A stretch of DNA of 18,271 bases from Burkholderiales bacterium (lineage in GTDB: Bacteria > Pseudomonadota > Gammaproteobacteria > Burkholderiales > Casimicrobiaceae), in assembly GCA_031283405.1 (NCBI GenBank), contig JAITBX010000187.1:1-18271 (forward strand), in the 5' to 3' direction. A program made the translations under genes and the position numbers. Below, in pieces: positions 1 to 7,032 of the stretch. The number at the start of each line of letters is the position of its first letter. Within the stretch, counting starts at the first letter, position 1. A model generated the notes under the pieces. It had not been told where the DNA came from. It saw only the letters and a list, made by a program, of their open reading frames with translations, and ran no database searches.

Positions 1-315
1 GGGCGTCGATTCGTTTCCGCGCTCACGCGAGGCATCGCGCGAAAAAATTTGCGACGGCGGCACTTCGATCGCCTGAATCCGGCCGGGTTCGGGCAACTGC
101 ATCGCCAGCGAGCCGCGCGCCAGCCGGTCGATGCGCGCCGGCACACTCCACGTTGACAATTCGAGTTGCAATCTGCCGTAGTCAACTTCATACGCCTGCG
201 CCTGCTGACGACTGCGTTCCAACTCGATGAACAAGTTGCGCGCCTGATGGCGCGAGGTGACCAGCGACAATGCGCAAACAATCAATACCAACAACAAAAC
301 ACCGGCGCGCGCCAT
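1..315 (-). CDS. ftsL: Cell division protein FtsL (partial, C-terminus beyond window)
   Basis: FtsL is a small single-pass inner-membrane protein that joins FtsB and FtsQ at the septum and helps activate FtsW/FtsI. The visible 105 residues begin MARAGVLLLVLIVCALSLV. Residues 4-20 form a hydrophobic membrane segment with almost no cytoplasmic tail. A charged, Gln/Arg/Glu-rich helix follows (about residues 21-60, HQARNLFIELERSRQQAQ), as expected for the FtsL coiled coil. The start ATG overlaps the rsmH stop by one base (TGATG), so translation is probably coupled. No stop codon is reached before the window edge. Identification rests mainly on position directly after rsmH plus this topology, because FtsL sequence is poorly conserved. 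ftsI is expected next, outside the window. Confidence 0.88.
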   Translation of the reverse strand, partial: MARAGVLLLVLIVCALSLVTSRHQARNLFIELERSRQQAQAYEVDYGRLQLELSTWSVPARIDRLARGSLAMQLPEPGRIQAIEVPPSQIFSRDASRERGNESTP

Positions 316-1328
316 CACATCGCCTCCCTGTTGCCGAACGCCGCCGCGTACAAACGCGCCGCATCGTTTTGATGCCACGTTGCCGCCGTGCGCTCTGCCA
401 CTCGCAACACAGCGCTGCGCGCTCGCGGATTGGTGTTCACTTCATCTTCGCCCGCTTTGATGGCGCGGCCGATCAATCGCAACGGAGGCTCTGGCAACGC
501 CGCTTGCGCCAGAGGCAAACGCAGCAACGCTTCATTGCCGCCGAACGGCTGCGCCGCACAACGCATGAAGCGTTTCACCAGGCGATCTTCCAGCGAATGA
601 AAACTGATCACCGCCAGCCGCGCGCCGGTTTTCAACAAAGCCATCAGGCGTGGCAACAAACGCATGATTTCTTTCAACTCCTCGTTTACCTGGATACGAA
701 GGGCCTGGAAAGTGCGCGTAGCCGGGTCCTGACGCCAGTCGCCGCGTACCCGCGCGCCGAGACTTTGAGCGACGAGCGCGGCCAACTGAGCGGTACGTTC
801 GACTGGCCGCTCCTGCCGAGCCTCGACAATCGCCCTTGCAATCGATGCAGCAAACCGTTCTTCACCATAATTTTTCAAAACCTCCGTGATTTGTTGTTGG
901 CTCGCCCGCGCCAAAAACGCCGCCGCCGATTCGCCGCGCGCCGGATCCATTCGCATATCGAGCGGCCCGTCGTTGCGAAAAGAAAAACCGCGTTCGGCAT
1001 CGTCGATCTGCGGCGACGACACGCCGAGATCGAGTAACACACCATCGACTTCATGAATTGCGTATTCGGCAAGCACGTCGGGCATTTCAGAAAACCATGC
1101 GCGTCGAAATAAAAAACGAACATCCTCTCGCATCAATACAGCCGCTGCGGCTTCGGCATCGGGGTCGCGATCGAGCGCAATCACTCGCCCCGTCTCGTTC
1201 AACTGCGCCAGAATCGCGCGACTGTGGCCGCCGCGTCCGAAAGTTCCGTCAACATAAACACCGTCGCGGCGCATTCGCAGCGCCGCCAGTACTTCGTTCA
1301 ACAATACCGGTGCATGATGCAAACTCAT
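315..1328 (-). CDS. rsmH: 16S rRNA (cytosine(1402)-N(4))-methyltransferase RsmH
   Basis: RsmH (MraW) uses S-adenosylmethionine to methylate N4 of C1402 of 16S rRNA in the decoding centre of the small subunit. The 337-residue product has the usual family length. Near the N-terminus is the family opening HAPVLLNEVL, then the SAM-binding glycine loop VDGTFGRGGHS (about residues 26-36) and the acidic ALDRDP strand end. Downstream come LLDLGVSSPQIDDAERGFSFRNDGPLDMRMDP and the late ISFHSLEDRLVKRF block. The ATG at 1328 lies 11 bases after the mraZ stop and the stop overlaps the ftsL start, so the three genes read as one unit. The Shine-Dalgarno match before the start is weak, consistent with coupling to mraZ. 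Nothing unusual is visible. Confidence 0.97.
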   Translation of the reverse strand: MSLHHAPVLLNEVLAALRMRRDGVYVDGTFGRGGHSRAILAQLNETGRVIALDRDPDAEAAAAVLMREDVRFLFRRAWFSEMPDVLAEYAIHEVDGVLLDLGVSSPQIDDAERGFSFRNDGPLDMRMDPARGESAAAFLARASQQQITEVLKNYGEERFAASIARAIVEARQERPVERTAQLAALVAQSLGARVRGDWRQDPATRTFQALRIQVNEELKEIMRLLPRLMALLKTGARLAVISFHSLEDRLVKRFMRCAAQPFGGNEALLRLPLAQAALPEPPLRLIGRAIKAGEDEVNTNPRARSAVLRVAERTAATWHQNDAARLYAAAFGNREAM

Positions 1329-1339
1329 CGAAACGTGCT

Positions 1340-1828
1340 TTACAGCGAAAAACCATCGAGAACCGGCGGCAGATCATCGTGCGTCAAGCGAATCGCCTGC
1401 GCCATCTGCGCCTGCCACAATCCTTCGTCCCACAACTCGAAATGCCCGCCCTGCCCGACCAAAACCACCCGATGATCGAGCTGCGCGTATTGCCGCAGCG
1501 ACGGCGCAACCAGCGCGCGACCGGCGCCATCGAGCGCCACATCGTCGGCGTAACCGACCAGCAAGCGTTGCAAGGCGCGAATGCGCTCATCGAACGACGA
1601 CAGCGCCATCAACTTTTCCTGAATCGGCTCCCACACAGGCTGCGGATAAATCAACAAGCAACGGCTGGGATCGGCCGTCATCACCAAGCGGCCTTCGCCG
1701 TGCAGATAGAGAGCGTCCCGATAGCGAGCGGGAACCGCCAGCCGCCCCTTGGTATCAAGCGCAAGCTGCGTCACCCCGCGAAAAACGGGAGCAGAAACTT
1801 TTGGCAAAGGCGTTTGAGAAGCATCCAT
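1340..1828 (-). CDS. mraZ: Transcriptional regulator MraZ
   Basis: MraZ is a ring-forming DNA-binding protein of the AbrB/SpoVT-like fold that represses its own division and cell-wall operon by binding tandem short repeats. The protein has two copies of the MraZ motif: DTKGRLAVPARYRD (about residues 25-38) and DGAGRALVAPSLRQYA (about 100-115), each with the DxxGR signature. I place the start at the ATG at 1828 (162 residues), because known MraZ proteins begin a few residues before the FRG motif. The frame stays open to an ATG at 1894, which would add 22 mostly hydrophobic residues. That start has an AAGGG-like sequence before it, so the longer form cannot be excluded. It is the first gene of the operon and sits about 170 bases downstream of the promoter. 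Confidence 0.95.
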   Translation of the reverse strand: MDASQTPLPKVSAPVFRGVTQLALDTKGRLAVPARYRDALYLHGEGRLVMTADPSRCLLIYPQPVWEPIQEKLMALSSFDERIRALQRLLVGYADDVALDGAGRALVAPSLRQYAQLDHRVVLVGQGGHFELWDEGLWQAQMAQAIRLTHDDLPPVLDGFSL

Positions 1829-1969
1829 CACGCAACAACCATTCCCAAGAAAAACACCTAAAAACAAAGAGTTGCCAGTGAAAAGCCACGCCATGCCGCC
1901 CTTGATCCGGGCTTGGGCAGTCGTGTTGGAACTGTGGATGAAGAAGCGTTGTCTCTCATTCGCTCCGCC

Positions 1970-2009
1970 TACTTACCACAATTTCCCACTTTTTCACACC
2001 TCCCGCCAC
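1970..2009 (-). promoter_or_regulatory. mraZ: MraZ operator: four boxes at 10-bp spacing
   Basis: On the minus strand four boxes start at 2009 (GTGGC), 1999 (GTGTG), 1989 (GTGGG) and 1979 (GTGGT), each exactly 10 bases after the last. This matches the known MraZ target, short GTGG-type repeats separated by about one helical turn. The first box overlaps the -10 hexamer and the rest cover the transcription start, the layout expected for autorepression. Boxes and spacing are seen directly; the regulatory role is inferred from the family. Confidence 0.85.
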
Positions 2010-2036
2010 TATACGGCGCACTCCAGAGATCGTCAA
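2008..2036 (-). promoter_or_regulatory. Sigma70-type promoter of the mraZ-rsmH-ftsL operon
   Basis: The minus strand reads TTGACG (2036-2031), a 17-base spacer, then TATAGT (2013-2008). Both hexamers are close to consensus and the spacing is ideal. Just upstream (about 2046-2075) lie A/T-rich tracts that could act as an UP element. The predicted start is near 2001, inside the MraZ boxes, giving a leader of about 170 bases. Confidence 0.8.
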
Positions 2037-2456
2037 CATCCCCTCTGTTTTTATTGAAAAAACTCAAAATTGGCGATGTTTTCTCTTTTTCTTTTAGAAA
2101 TAGGCCGTTAAAACGCAAAGTGAAAGTATTTTTTTAAGAAACTGTCGCAAAAAAACCACGCCGCATGCCGCGCTCTCGCCATCATCGGCCTTTCTCCCCC
2201 GAAACCGTGATTTTCTGAGGCTCGCAAGCCGATGCCGCCGGAAACGATTTCGATTTTCCCTGCCAAAAACGACGCAAATCGTGCTCCCGAAAGGACAAAC
2301 CCCGACAAAATCACGGAAAAACCCGGGCAAATACTACGCAAGCGGTCGTGACAATGGTAAGCTTTTCAACGGGGCCGTCGTGAAACTGCGGAGCATAGAA
2401 AGCCCGCCGAAAAAATCATGATCGGATTTGTCCATAACGCTTTCGAGGTTTGAACC
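2037..2456. other. Intergenic region between the divergent mraZ operon and lipoprotein gene
   Basis: This 420-base stretch holds no convincing gene. The part nearest the mraZ promoter (about 2040-2150) is much richer in A and T than the rest of the window. Short open frames on the minus strand (such as 2108-2341) have no ribosome binding site or recognisable domain. A promoter for the plus-strand lipoprotein gene should lie here, but I find no clear -35/-10 pair. Confidence 0.5.
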
Positions 2457-2714
2457 ATGACCCGCTTCCTTTCCTCTCGCTGCCGCTTGGTGCTGCTGTC
2501 GCTGGCCGTTGTCTGGCTGGTGGGCGGTTGCGCCACGACCGAAGACGCGCGCACCGGTTACCGTCACGACTTGTGGTGGCTGGGCGCCAATTCACCGGAC
2601 ACCACGCGCTGGCCGGCCAACGACCAAATGGAACTGGCGCCGATGACCAATCATTGGCTTCCCGAGCGTACCCCGACGCCGGCCACACCATCACCGGGCT
2701 GGCCGCCGCTATAA
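2457..2714 (+). CDS. Small putative lipoprotein, unknown function
   Basis: This is an 85-residue product I do not recognise. It opens with a basic N-region (MTRFLSSRCR) and a hydrophobic core (LVLLSLAVVWLV). A lipobox VGGC follows, with Cys25 as the likely lipidated residue, so it should be an exported lipoprotein. The mature part is short, rich in Trp and Pro (YRHDLWWLGANSPDTTRW) and ends in a Pro/Thr-rich tail. A GAGG ribosome binding site lies 8 bases before the ATG, and a strong terminator follows 70 bases after the stop, so the frame has its own gene-like boundaries. It is convergent with the decarboxylase gene and divergent from mraZ. The absence of a recognised family and the small size keep confidence moderate. 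Confidence 0.6.
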   Translation: MTRFLSSRCRLVLLSLAVVWLVGGCATTEDARTGYRHDLWWLGANSPDTTRWPANDQMELAPMTNHWLPERTPTPATPSPGWPPL

Positions 2715-2784
2715 TCGCGCATCGCCGTCAATCGCGCGCATTGTCACGTTGTTGTTGTAATCGCCGCGATTTCATAGAGGCCAT

Positions 2785-2826
2785 AAAACAAAAAGCGAAA
2801 GCGGAAACGCTTTCGCTTTTTGTTTT
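2785..2826. terminator. Bidirectional intrinsic terminator
   Basis: A perfect 19-bp inverted repeat has arms at 2785-2803 and 2808-2826 around a GAAA tetraloop. The GC-rich core GCGAAAGCG is flanked by A tracts on one side and T tracts on the other, so both strands give a stem followed by U-rich RNA. It lies between the lipoprotein stop (2714) and the decarboxylase stop (2912), which converge, and can end both transcripts. Confidence 0.9.
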
Positions 2827-2846
2827 CACTCTCTCACACATAAAGC

Positions 2847-2910
2847 GTAGAGGCACGGCGCGCCGTGTCCCCGCATCTGTCAAACGGGCGGCCGAGGACG
2901 TCGCTCCTAC
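2847..2910. repeat. GTAG...CTAC palindromic intergenic element
   Basis: This 64-base element begins GTAGAGGC and ends GCTCCTAC. Inside is a perfect 14-bp palindrome CACGGCGCGCCGTG at 2854-2867. It lies immediately after the decarboxylase stop codon and resembles other GTAG-ended elements at 9147, 11110 and 11205 in its terminal bases, though not in its interior. Classification as a dispersed repeat is inferred. Confidence 0.45.
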
Positions 2911-2911
2911 A

Positions 2912-5167
2912 CTACTCGATCACGCAATCAACGAAGTACCGTATCTTGCCGTCAACCACTTCCGAAACCAGTCCGTGGATGTCGGTTTCAAAGCCCGGAA
3001 AGGTGTGGTTCAATTCGCGCGCGAACTGCAGGAAGTGAACGATTTGTTTGTTGAAGCGCTCGCCCGGAATGAGCAGCGGGATTCCCGGCGGATACGGCGT
3101 CACCAGCATCGCCGTCACCCGTCCTTCAAGCTCGTTGATGGTGACTCGCTCGATGTCGCGGTGCGCCATCTTTGCCCACGCATCGGCAGGACGCATCGCC
3201 GGCTCGATCGGCGATACATACATCTCGGTGGTGATGCGCGCCACGTTGTACGCTTTGTAGAAGTCGTGCAACTGCTGACACAAATCGCGCACGCCCATTT
3301 TTTCGTACAGCGAATGTTTGGCGATGAACTCCGGCATCACTCGCCACAGCGGCAAGTTGGCGTCGTAAGCGTCTTTGAATTGCTGCAACTCGGTCACCAT
3401 CGTGTTCCAGCGGCCTTTGGTAATGCCGATCGTGAACATGATAAAGAACGAGTACAGTCCGGTTTTCTCGACGATGATGCCGTGTTCGGCGAGGTATTTT
3501 GTAAGCACACCCGCCGGAATGCCCCAATCGGCAAACGAACCGTCAACATCGAGTCCCGGCGTGATCAGCGTCGCCTTGATCGGATCGAGCATGTTGAAGC
3601 CCGGCGCCAAATCGCCGAAGCCGTGCCAGCGTTCGCCGGCGTGCAGCATCCATTGCTCGCGCTCGCCCATGCCGTCTTCCGGCAAAGCATCCGGCCCCCA
3701 CACTTTGAACCACCAGCCGTCATCTTTCTTGGTTGACGCCCACTCTTCGCCGACTTTGCGCATCGCCCGCCGAAAATCCATCGCTTCCTGAAGCGATTCT
3801 TCCAACAGCGCCGTGCCACCCGGCGGCTCCATCATCGCCGCCGCCACATCGCACGAAGCGATGATCGCGTATTGCGGGCTGGTCGAAGTGTGCATCAAAT
3901 ACGATTCGTTGAAGCGCGGCAAATCCAGCGAGCGCGTCTGCGAATTTTGCACGAGAATCTGCGAGGCCTGACTCAAGCCGGCCAGCAGCTTGTGCGTCGA
4001 TTGCGTCGAAACCACCATCGACTCTTTGCAGCGCGGTCGCCCTTCGCCGATGGCGTGGTAGTCGCCGTAAAAATCGTGGAAGGCCGCATGCGGCAACCAC
4101 GCTTCGTCGAAATGCAGCGTGTCGATTTTGCCGTCCAGCTCTTCCTTGATCTCTTCGACGTTGTAGAGAATGCCGTCGTAAGTGCTTTGCGTGATCGTCA
4201 ACACGCGCGGCTGCTCTTTCTGATCTTTGGCGAAAGGATGCGCGGCGATTTTCTTTTGAATGTTTTCCCAGGCAAATTCCGATTTCGGAATCGGCCCGAT
4301 GATTCCGTAGTGGTTGCGCGTCGGCATCAAAAACACCGGAATCGCGCCGGTCATAATGATCGCGTGCAATACCGATTTATGGCAGTTGCGATCGACGACG
4401 ACAATATCACCCGGCGCGACGGTTGAATGCCAGACGATCTTGTTCGATGTCGAAGTGCCGTTGGTGACGAAAAACATGTGGTCGCTGTGAAAAATCCGCG
4501 CCGCGTTGCGCTCGCTCGCCGCCACCGGGCCGGTGTGATCGAGCAACTGCCCCAACTCATCGACGGCGTTGCACACATCGGCGCGCAACATGTTCTCGCC
4601 GAAAAACTGGTGAAACATTCGCCCGACCGGGCTTTTCAAAAACGCCACGCCGCCCGAATGCCCCGGGCAATGCCACGAGTAAGAACCGTCCGCCGCGTAA
4701 TGCGTCAACGCGCGAAAGAACGGCGGCGGCAACAAATCGAGATAAGCGCGCGCCTCGCGCACCACATGGCGAGCGATAAATTCCGGCGTATCTTCAAACA
4801 TGTGAATGAAGCCGTGCAACTCGCGCAACACATCGTTCGGAATGTGTTGCGAGGTTCGCGTTTCGCCATAGAGGAAAATGGGAATGTCCGCATTGCGGTG
4901 GCGAATCTGCTCGACGAAAGCGCGCAGATTGGCGACGGTTTGCGTTATCGCTTCGCCGGAAAATTCTTCGTCGTCCACCGACAAGATGAAAGCCGACGCG
5001 CGGCTTTGCTGCTGCGCGAATACCGACAAATCGCCATAAGCCGTCACGCCTAACACTTCAAAGCCTTCCTCTTCGATCGCTTGCGCCAGGCTGCGAATGC
5101 CCAGGCCGCTGGCGTTTTCCGAACGGAAATCTTCGTCGATGATTACAACGGGAAAATGGAATTTCAT
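2912..5167 (-). CDS. Orn/Lys/Arg decarboxylase, PLP-dependent (fold type I, inducible-type)
   Basis: This family removes the alpha-carboxyl of arginine, lysine or ornithine to give agmatine, cadaverine or putrescine in the cytoplasm. It serves acid resistance or polyamine supply. The 751 residues match the family: an N-terminal receiver-like wing domain (about 1-140, VVIIDEDFRSENASGLGIRSL), the PLP core from about 150, and a C-terminal domain. The cofactor lysine is K393 in STQSTHKLLAGLSQAS. DEAW (D354) should contact the pyridine nitrogen, and the WHCPGHSGG motif lies at about 165-173. Substrate choice among the three amino acids cannot be read from the sequence. A GAGAGGAAAG ribosome binding site precedes the ATG. 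It is the last gene of apbC-dcd-decarboxylase, 31 bases after dcd, and is closed by the terminator at 2785. Confidence 0.93.
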   Translation of the reverse strand: MKFHFPVVIIDEDFRSENASGLGIRSLAQAIEEEGFEVLGVTAYGDLSVFAQQQSRASAFILSVDDEEFSGEAITQTVANLRAFVEQIRHRNADIPIFLYGETRTSQHIPNDVLRELHGFIHMFEDTPEFIARHVVREARAYLDLLPPPFFRALTHYAADGSYSWHCPGHSGGVAFLKSPVGRMFHQFFGENMLRADVCNAVDELGQLLDHTGPVAASERNAARIFHSDHMFFVTNGTSTSNKIVWHSTVAPGDIVVVDRNCHKSVLHAIIMTGAIPVFLMPTRNHYGIIGPIPKSEFAWENIQKKIAAHPFAKDQKEQPRVLTITQSTYDGILYNVEEIKEELDGKIDTLHFDEAWLPHAAFHDFYGDYHAIGEGRPRCKESMVVSTQSTHKLLAGLSQASQILVQNSQTRSLDLPRFNESYLMHTSTSPQYAIIASCDVAAAMMEPPGGTALLEESLQEAMDFRRAMRKVGEEWASTKKDDGWWFKVWGPDALPEDGMGEREQWMLHAGERWHGFGDLAPGFNMLDPIKATLITPGLDVDGSFADWGIPAGVLTKYLAEHGIIVEKTGLYSFFIMFTIGITKGRWNTMVTELQQFKDAYDANLPLWRVMPEFIAKHSLYEKMGVRDLCQQLHDFYKAYNVARITTEMYVSPIEPAMRPADAWAKMAHRDIERVTINELEGRVTAMLVTPYPPGIPLLIPGERFNKQIVHFLQFARELNHTFPGFETDIHGLVSEVVDGKIRYFVDCVIE

Positions 5168-5198
5168 TTTGCGCTCTTTCCTCTCGCTGTTTTTTTCG

Positions 5199-5762
5199 CT
5201 ACATTTTCGGCAGCGTCACGCCGGTCTGCCCCTGATATTTGCCGCCGCGATCTTTGTACGACGTTTCGCACTCTTCGTCAGACTCGAAGAACAGCACTTG
5301 CGCCACGCCTTCATTGGCGTAAATCTTGGCGGGTAACGGCGTCGTGTTGGAAAACTCCAGCGTGACGAATCCTTCCCATTCCGGCTCGAACGGCGTGACG
5401 TTGACGATGATGCCGCAACGCGCGTAAGTCGATTTGCCGAGGCAAACAGTCAATACATTGCGCGGAATGCGGAAATACTCGACCGTCCGCGCCAGCGCAA
5501 ACGAGTTCGGCGGAATGATGCAAACGTCGCCCTCGAAATTGACGAAGGATTTTTCGTCGAACTTTTTGGGATCAACGATGGTGGAATTGATGTTGGTGAA
5601 AATCTTGAACTCGCGCGAACAGCGAATGTCGTAACCGTAACTCGACGTTCCATACGACACGATGCGCGCGCCGTTGATGTGCCGTATCTGTTGCGACTCG
5701 AACGGCTCGATCATGTTGTGCTGCGCCGCCATCCGGCGAATCCATTTGTCTGACTTGATCAT
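5199..5762 (-). CDS. dcd: dCTP deaminase
   Basis: Dcd deaminates dCTP to dUTP, the main source of dUMP for thymidylate synthesis in many Gram-negative bacteria. The 187-residue product carries the family landmarks: YGTSSYGYDIRCS (about 37-49), the active-site stretch GKSTYARCGI with S111 and R115, and TLEFSNTTPLP with E136 as the probable catalytic glutamate. The C-terminal GKYQGQTGVTLPK closes over the nucleotide in known structures. The start at ATG 5762 has an AAGGGAG ribosome binding site. It sits 26 bases after apbC and 31 before the decarboxylase, so all three are probably co-transcribed. It appears complete, with no frameshift. Confidence 0.97.
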   Translation of the reverse strand: MIKSDKWIRRMAAQHNMIEPFESQQIRHINGARIVSYGTSSYGYDIRCSREFKIFTNINSTIVDPKKFDEKSFVNFEGDVCIIPPNSFALARTVEYFRIPRNVLTVCLGKSTYARCGIIVNVTPFEPEWEGFVTLEFSNTTPLPAKIYANEGVAQVLFFESDEECETSYKDRGGKYQGQTGVTLPKM

Positions 5763-5788
5763 GTGGCTCTCCCTTGAACTTCAATCGC

Positions 5789-6877
5789 TCAGGTATTTTG
5801 CACGACGATGTTCGGAAACTTCGATGAGAAATCCACCGCTTTTCCGGCAATCGCCACCGCCGTCTTGCGCGCGATTTCCTTGTAAATGGCGGTGATTTTT
5901 CCGTCGGGATCGCTCACGACAGTTGGCCGCCCTGAGTCGGCTTGCTCACGAATCTGCATGTCGAGCGGCAACGCGCCCAACACCGGCAACTGATACTCTG
6001 CCGCCATTTTGGCGGCGCCGCCTTCGCCGAAAATGCGTTCGATGTGACCACAATTTGAACAGATGTGAACACTCATGTTCTCGACGATGCCGACCACCGG
6101 CACGCCGACTTTCTCAAACATCTTGTAGCCTTTGCGCGCGTCGATCAATGCAATATCCTGCGGCGTGGTGACGATCACCGCGCCGGTCACCGGCACTTTC
6201 TGCGCCAGCGTCAACTGAATGTCGCCGGTGCCCGGCGGCAAATCGACGACCAGATAATCGAGGTCGCGCCATTTCGTTTGCCGCAACAACTGATCGAGCG
6301 CCTGCGTCGCCATCGGCCCGCGCCACACCATCGGCGTGTCGGCGTCGATCATGAAGCCGATCGACATCACTTGCAAACCATAAACTTCGAGCGGATCGAT
6401 CGTCTCGCCGTCCTCTGACGTCGGCTGCGCGTTGATGCCCAGCATCATCGGCAGTGACGGCCCGTACACGTCCGCGTCGAGCATGCCGACGCTCGCCCCT
6501 TCGGCGGCCAGCGCCAGCGCCAAATTCACCGCCGTCGTCGATTTGCCGACGCCGCCTTTGCCGGACGCCACCGCGATCACGTTCTTCACGCCGGGCAACA
6601 GTTTCAATCCCTGCTGCGCCGCATGCGCAACGATACGTTGGCGCACCTCGACTCGCGCTTGGCTGACGCCCGGAAGTTTTTTCAGCGCCTCTTCGATCTC
6701 TCTTTGCACGAGAGCCATCTGGCTTTTCGCCGGATAGCCCAATTCGATTTCCACCCGCGCTTCGCCGCTCGCCGCCGCGATTTTTTTCACGCTCTTGCCG
6801 GCCACGAAATCTTTGCCGGTGTTGGGGTCGATCAGCGTTTTCAGACACGATTGCACGTCGGTTTCAAGTGACGCCAT
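5789..6877 (-). CDS. apbC: Iron-sulfur cluster carrier protein ApbC (Mrp/NBP35 family)
   Basis: ApbC/Mrp is a cytosolic P-loop ATPase that holds a [4Fe-4S] cluster at a dimer interface and passes it to target enzymes. The 362-residue protein has an N-terminal MIP18/DUF59-like domain (about 1-90). The deviant Walker A motif GKGGVGKST is at 106-114, DADVYGPS follows, then Walker B-like LVVDLPPGTGD and the cluster-binding pair CSNC (C273, C276). I chose ATG 6877 because a GGAG sits 6 bases before it. The frame also opens at a GTG 15 bases earlier, but that start would leave the GGAG inside the coding region. It is the first gene of the operon with dcd and the decarboxylase, and divergent from metG. 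Confidence 0.96.
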   Translation of the reverse strand: MASLETDVQSCLKTLIDPNTGKDFVAGKSVKKIAAASGEARVEIELGYPAKSQMALVQREIEEALKKLPGVSQARVEVRQRIVAHAAQQGLKLLPGVKNVIAVASGKGGVGKSTTAVNLALALAAEGASVGMLDADVYGPSLPMMLGINAQPTSEDGETIDPLEVYGLQVMSIGFMIDADTPMVWRGPMATQALDQLLRQTKWRDLDYLVVDLPPGTGDIQLTLAQKVPVTGAVIVTTPQDIALIDARKGYKMFEKVGVPVVGIVENMSVHICSNCGHIERIFGEGGAAKMAAEYQLPVLGALPLDMQIREQADSGRPTVVSDPDGKITAIYKEIARKTAVAIAGKAVDFSSKFPNIVVQNT

Positions 6878-7032
6878 GGTTGCTCCAGACACGAGGGTTT
6901 ATCAGGGCGCGGCGGCAAAGCCGCGCGAAATGTTGCATTTTATCTTGGTTGGCAGGCGATTTGCGCCAAAATTCATGGGAGCCGGTAACACGCTTTGTTA
7001 GAATGGTTGTTTACGCCCGCTTTCTACCGACT
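6878..7032. promoter_or_regulatory. Divergent apbC/metG promoter region with leader hairpin
   Basis: This 155-base gap must carry both promoters. For metG a TAGAAT -10 lies at 6999-7004, placing the start about 20 bases before the metG ATG; no good -35 is present. For apbC a TAAAAT -10 lies at 6942-6937 (minus), again without a clear -35. Within the apbC leader, GCGCGGC (6907-6913) and GCCGCGC (6920-6926) form a 7-bp stem with a 6-base loop. Sites are seen; their use is inferred. Confidence 0.4.

Noticed and set aside
2108..2341. 77-codon minus-strand frame in the mraZ upstream region
   Set aside because: No ribosome binding site, no recognisable domain, and a second overlapping frame of equal length; more likely non-coding.
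2450..3736. 428-codon open frame on the plus strand over the decarboxylase gene
   Set aside because: It is antisense to a well-supported enzyme gene and rich in Arg/His/Gln, the typical shadow of GC-biased codons. It has no domain of its own.
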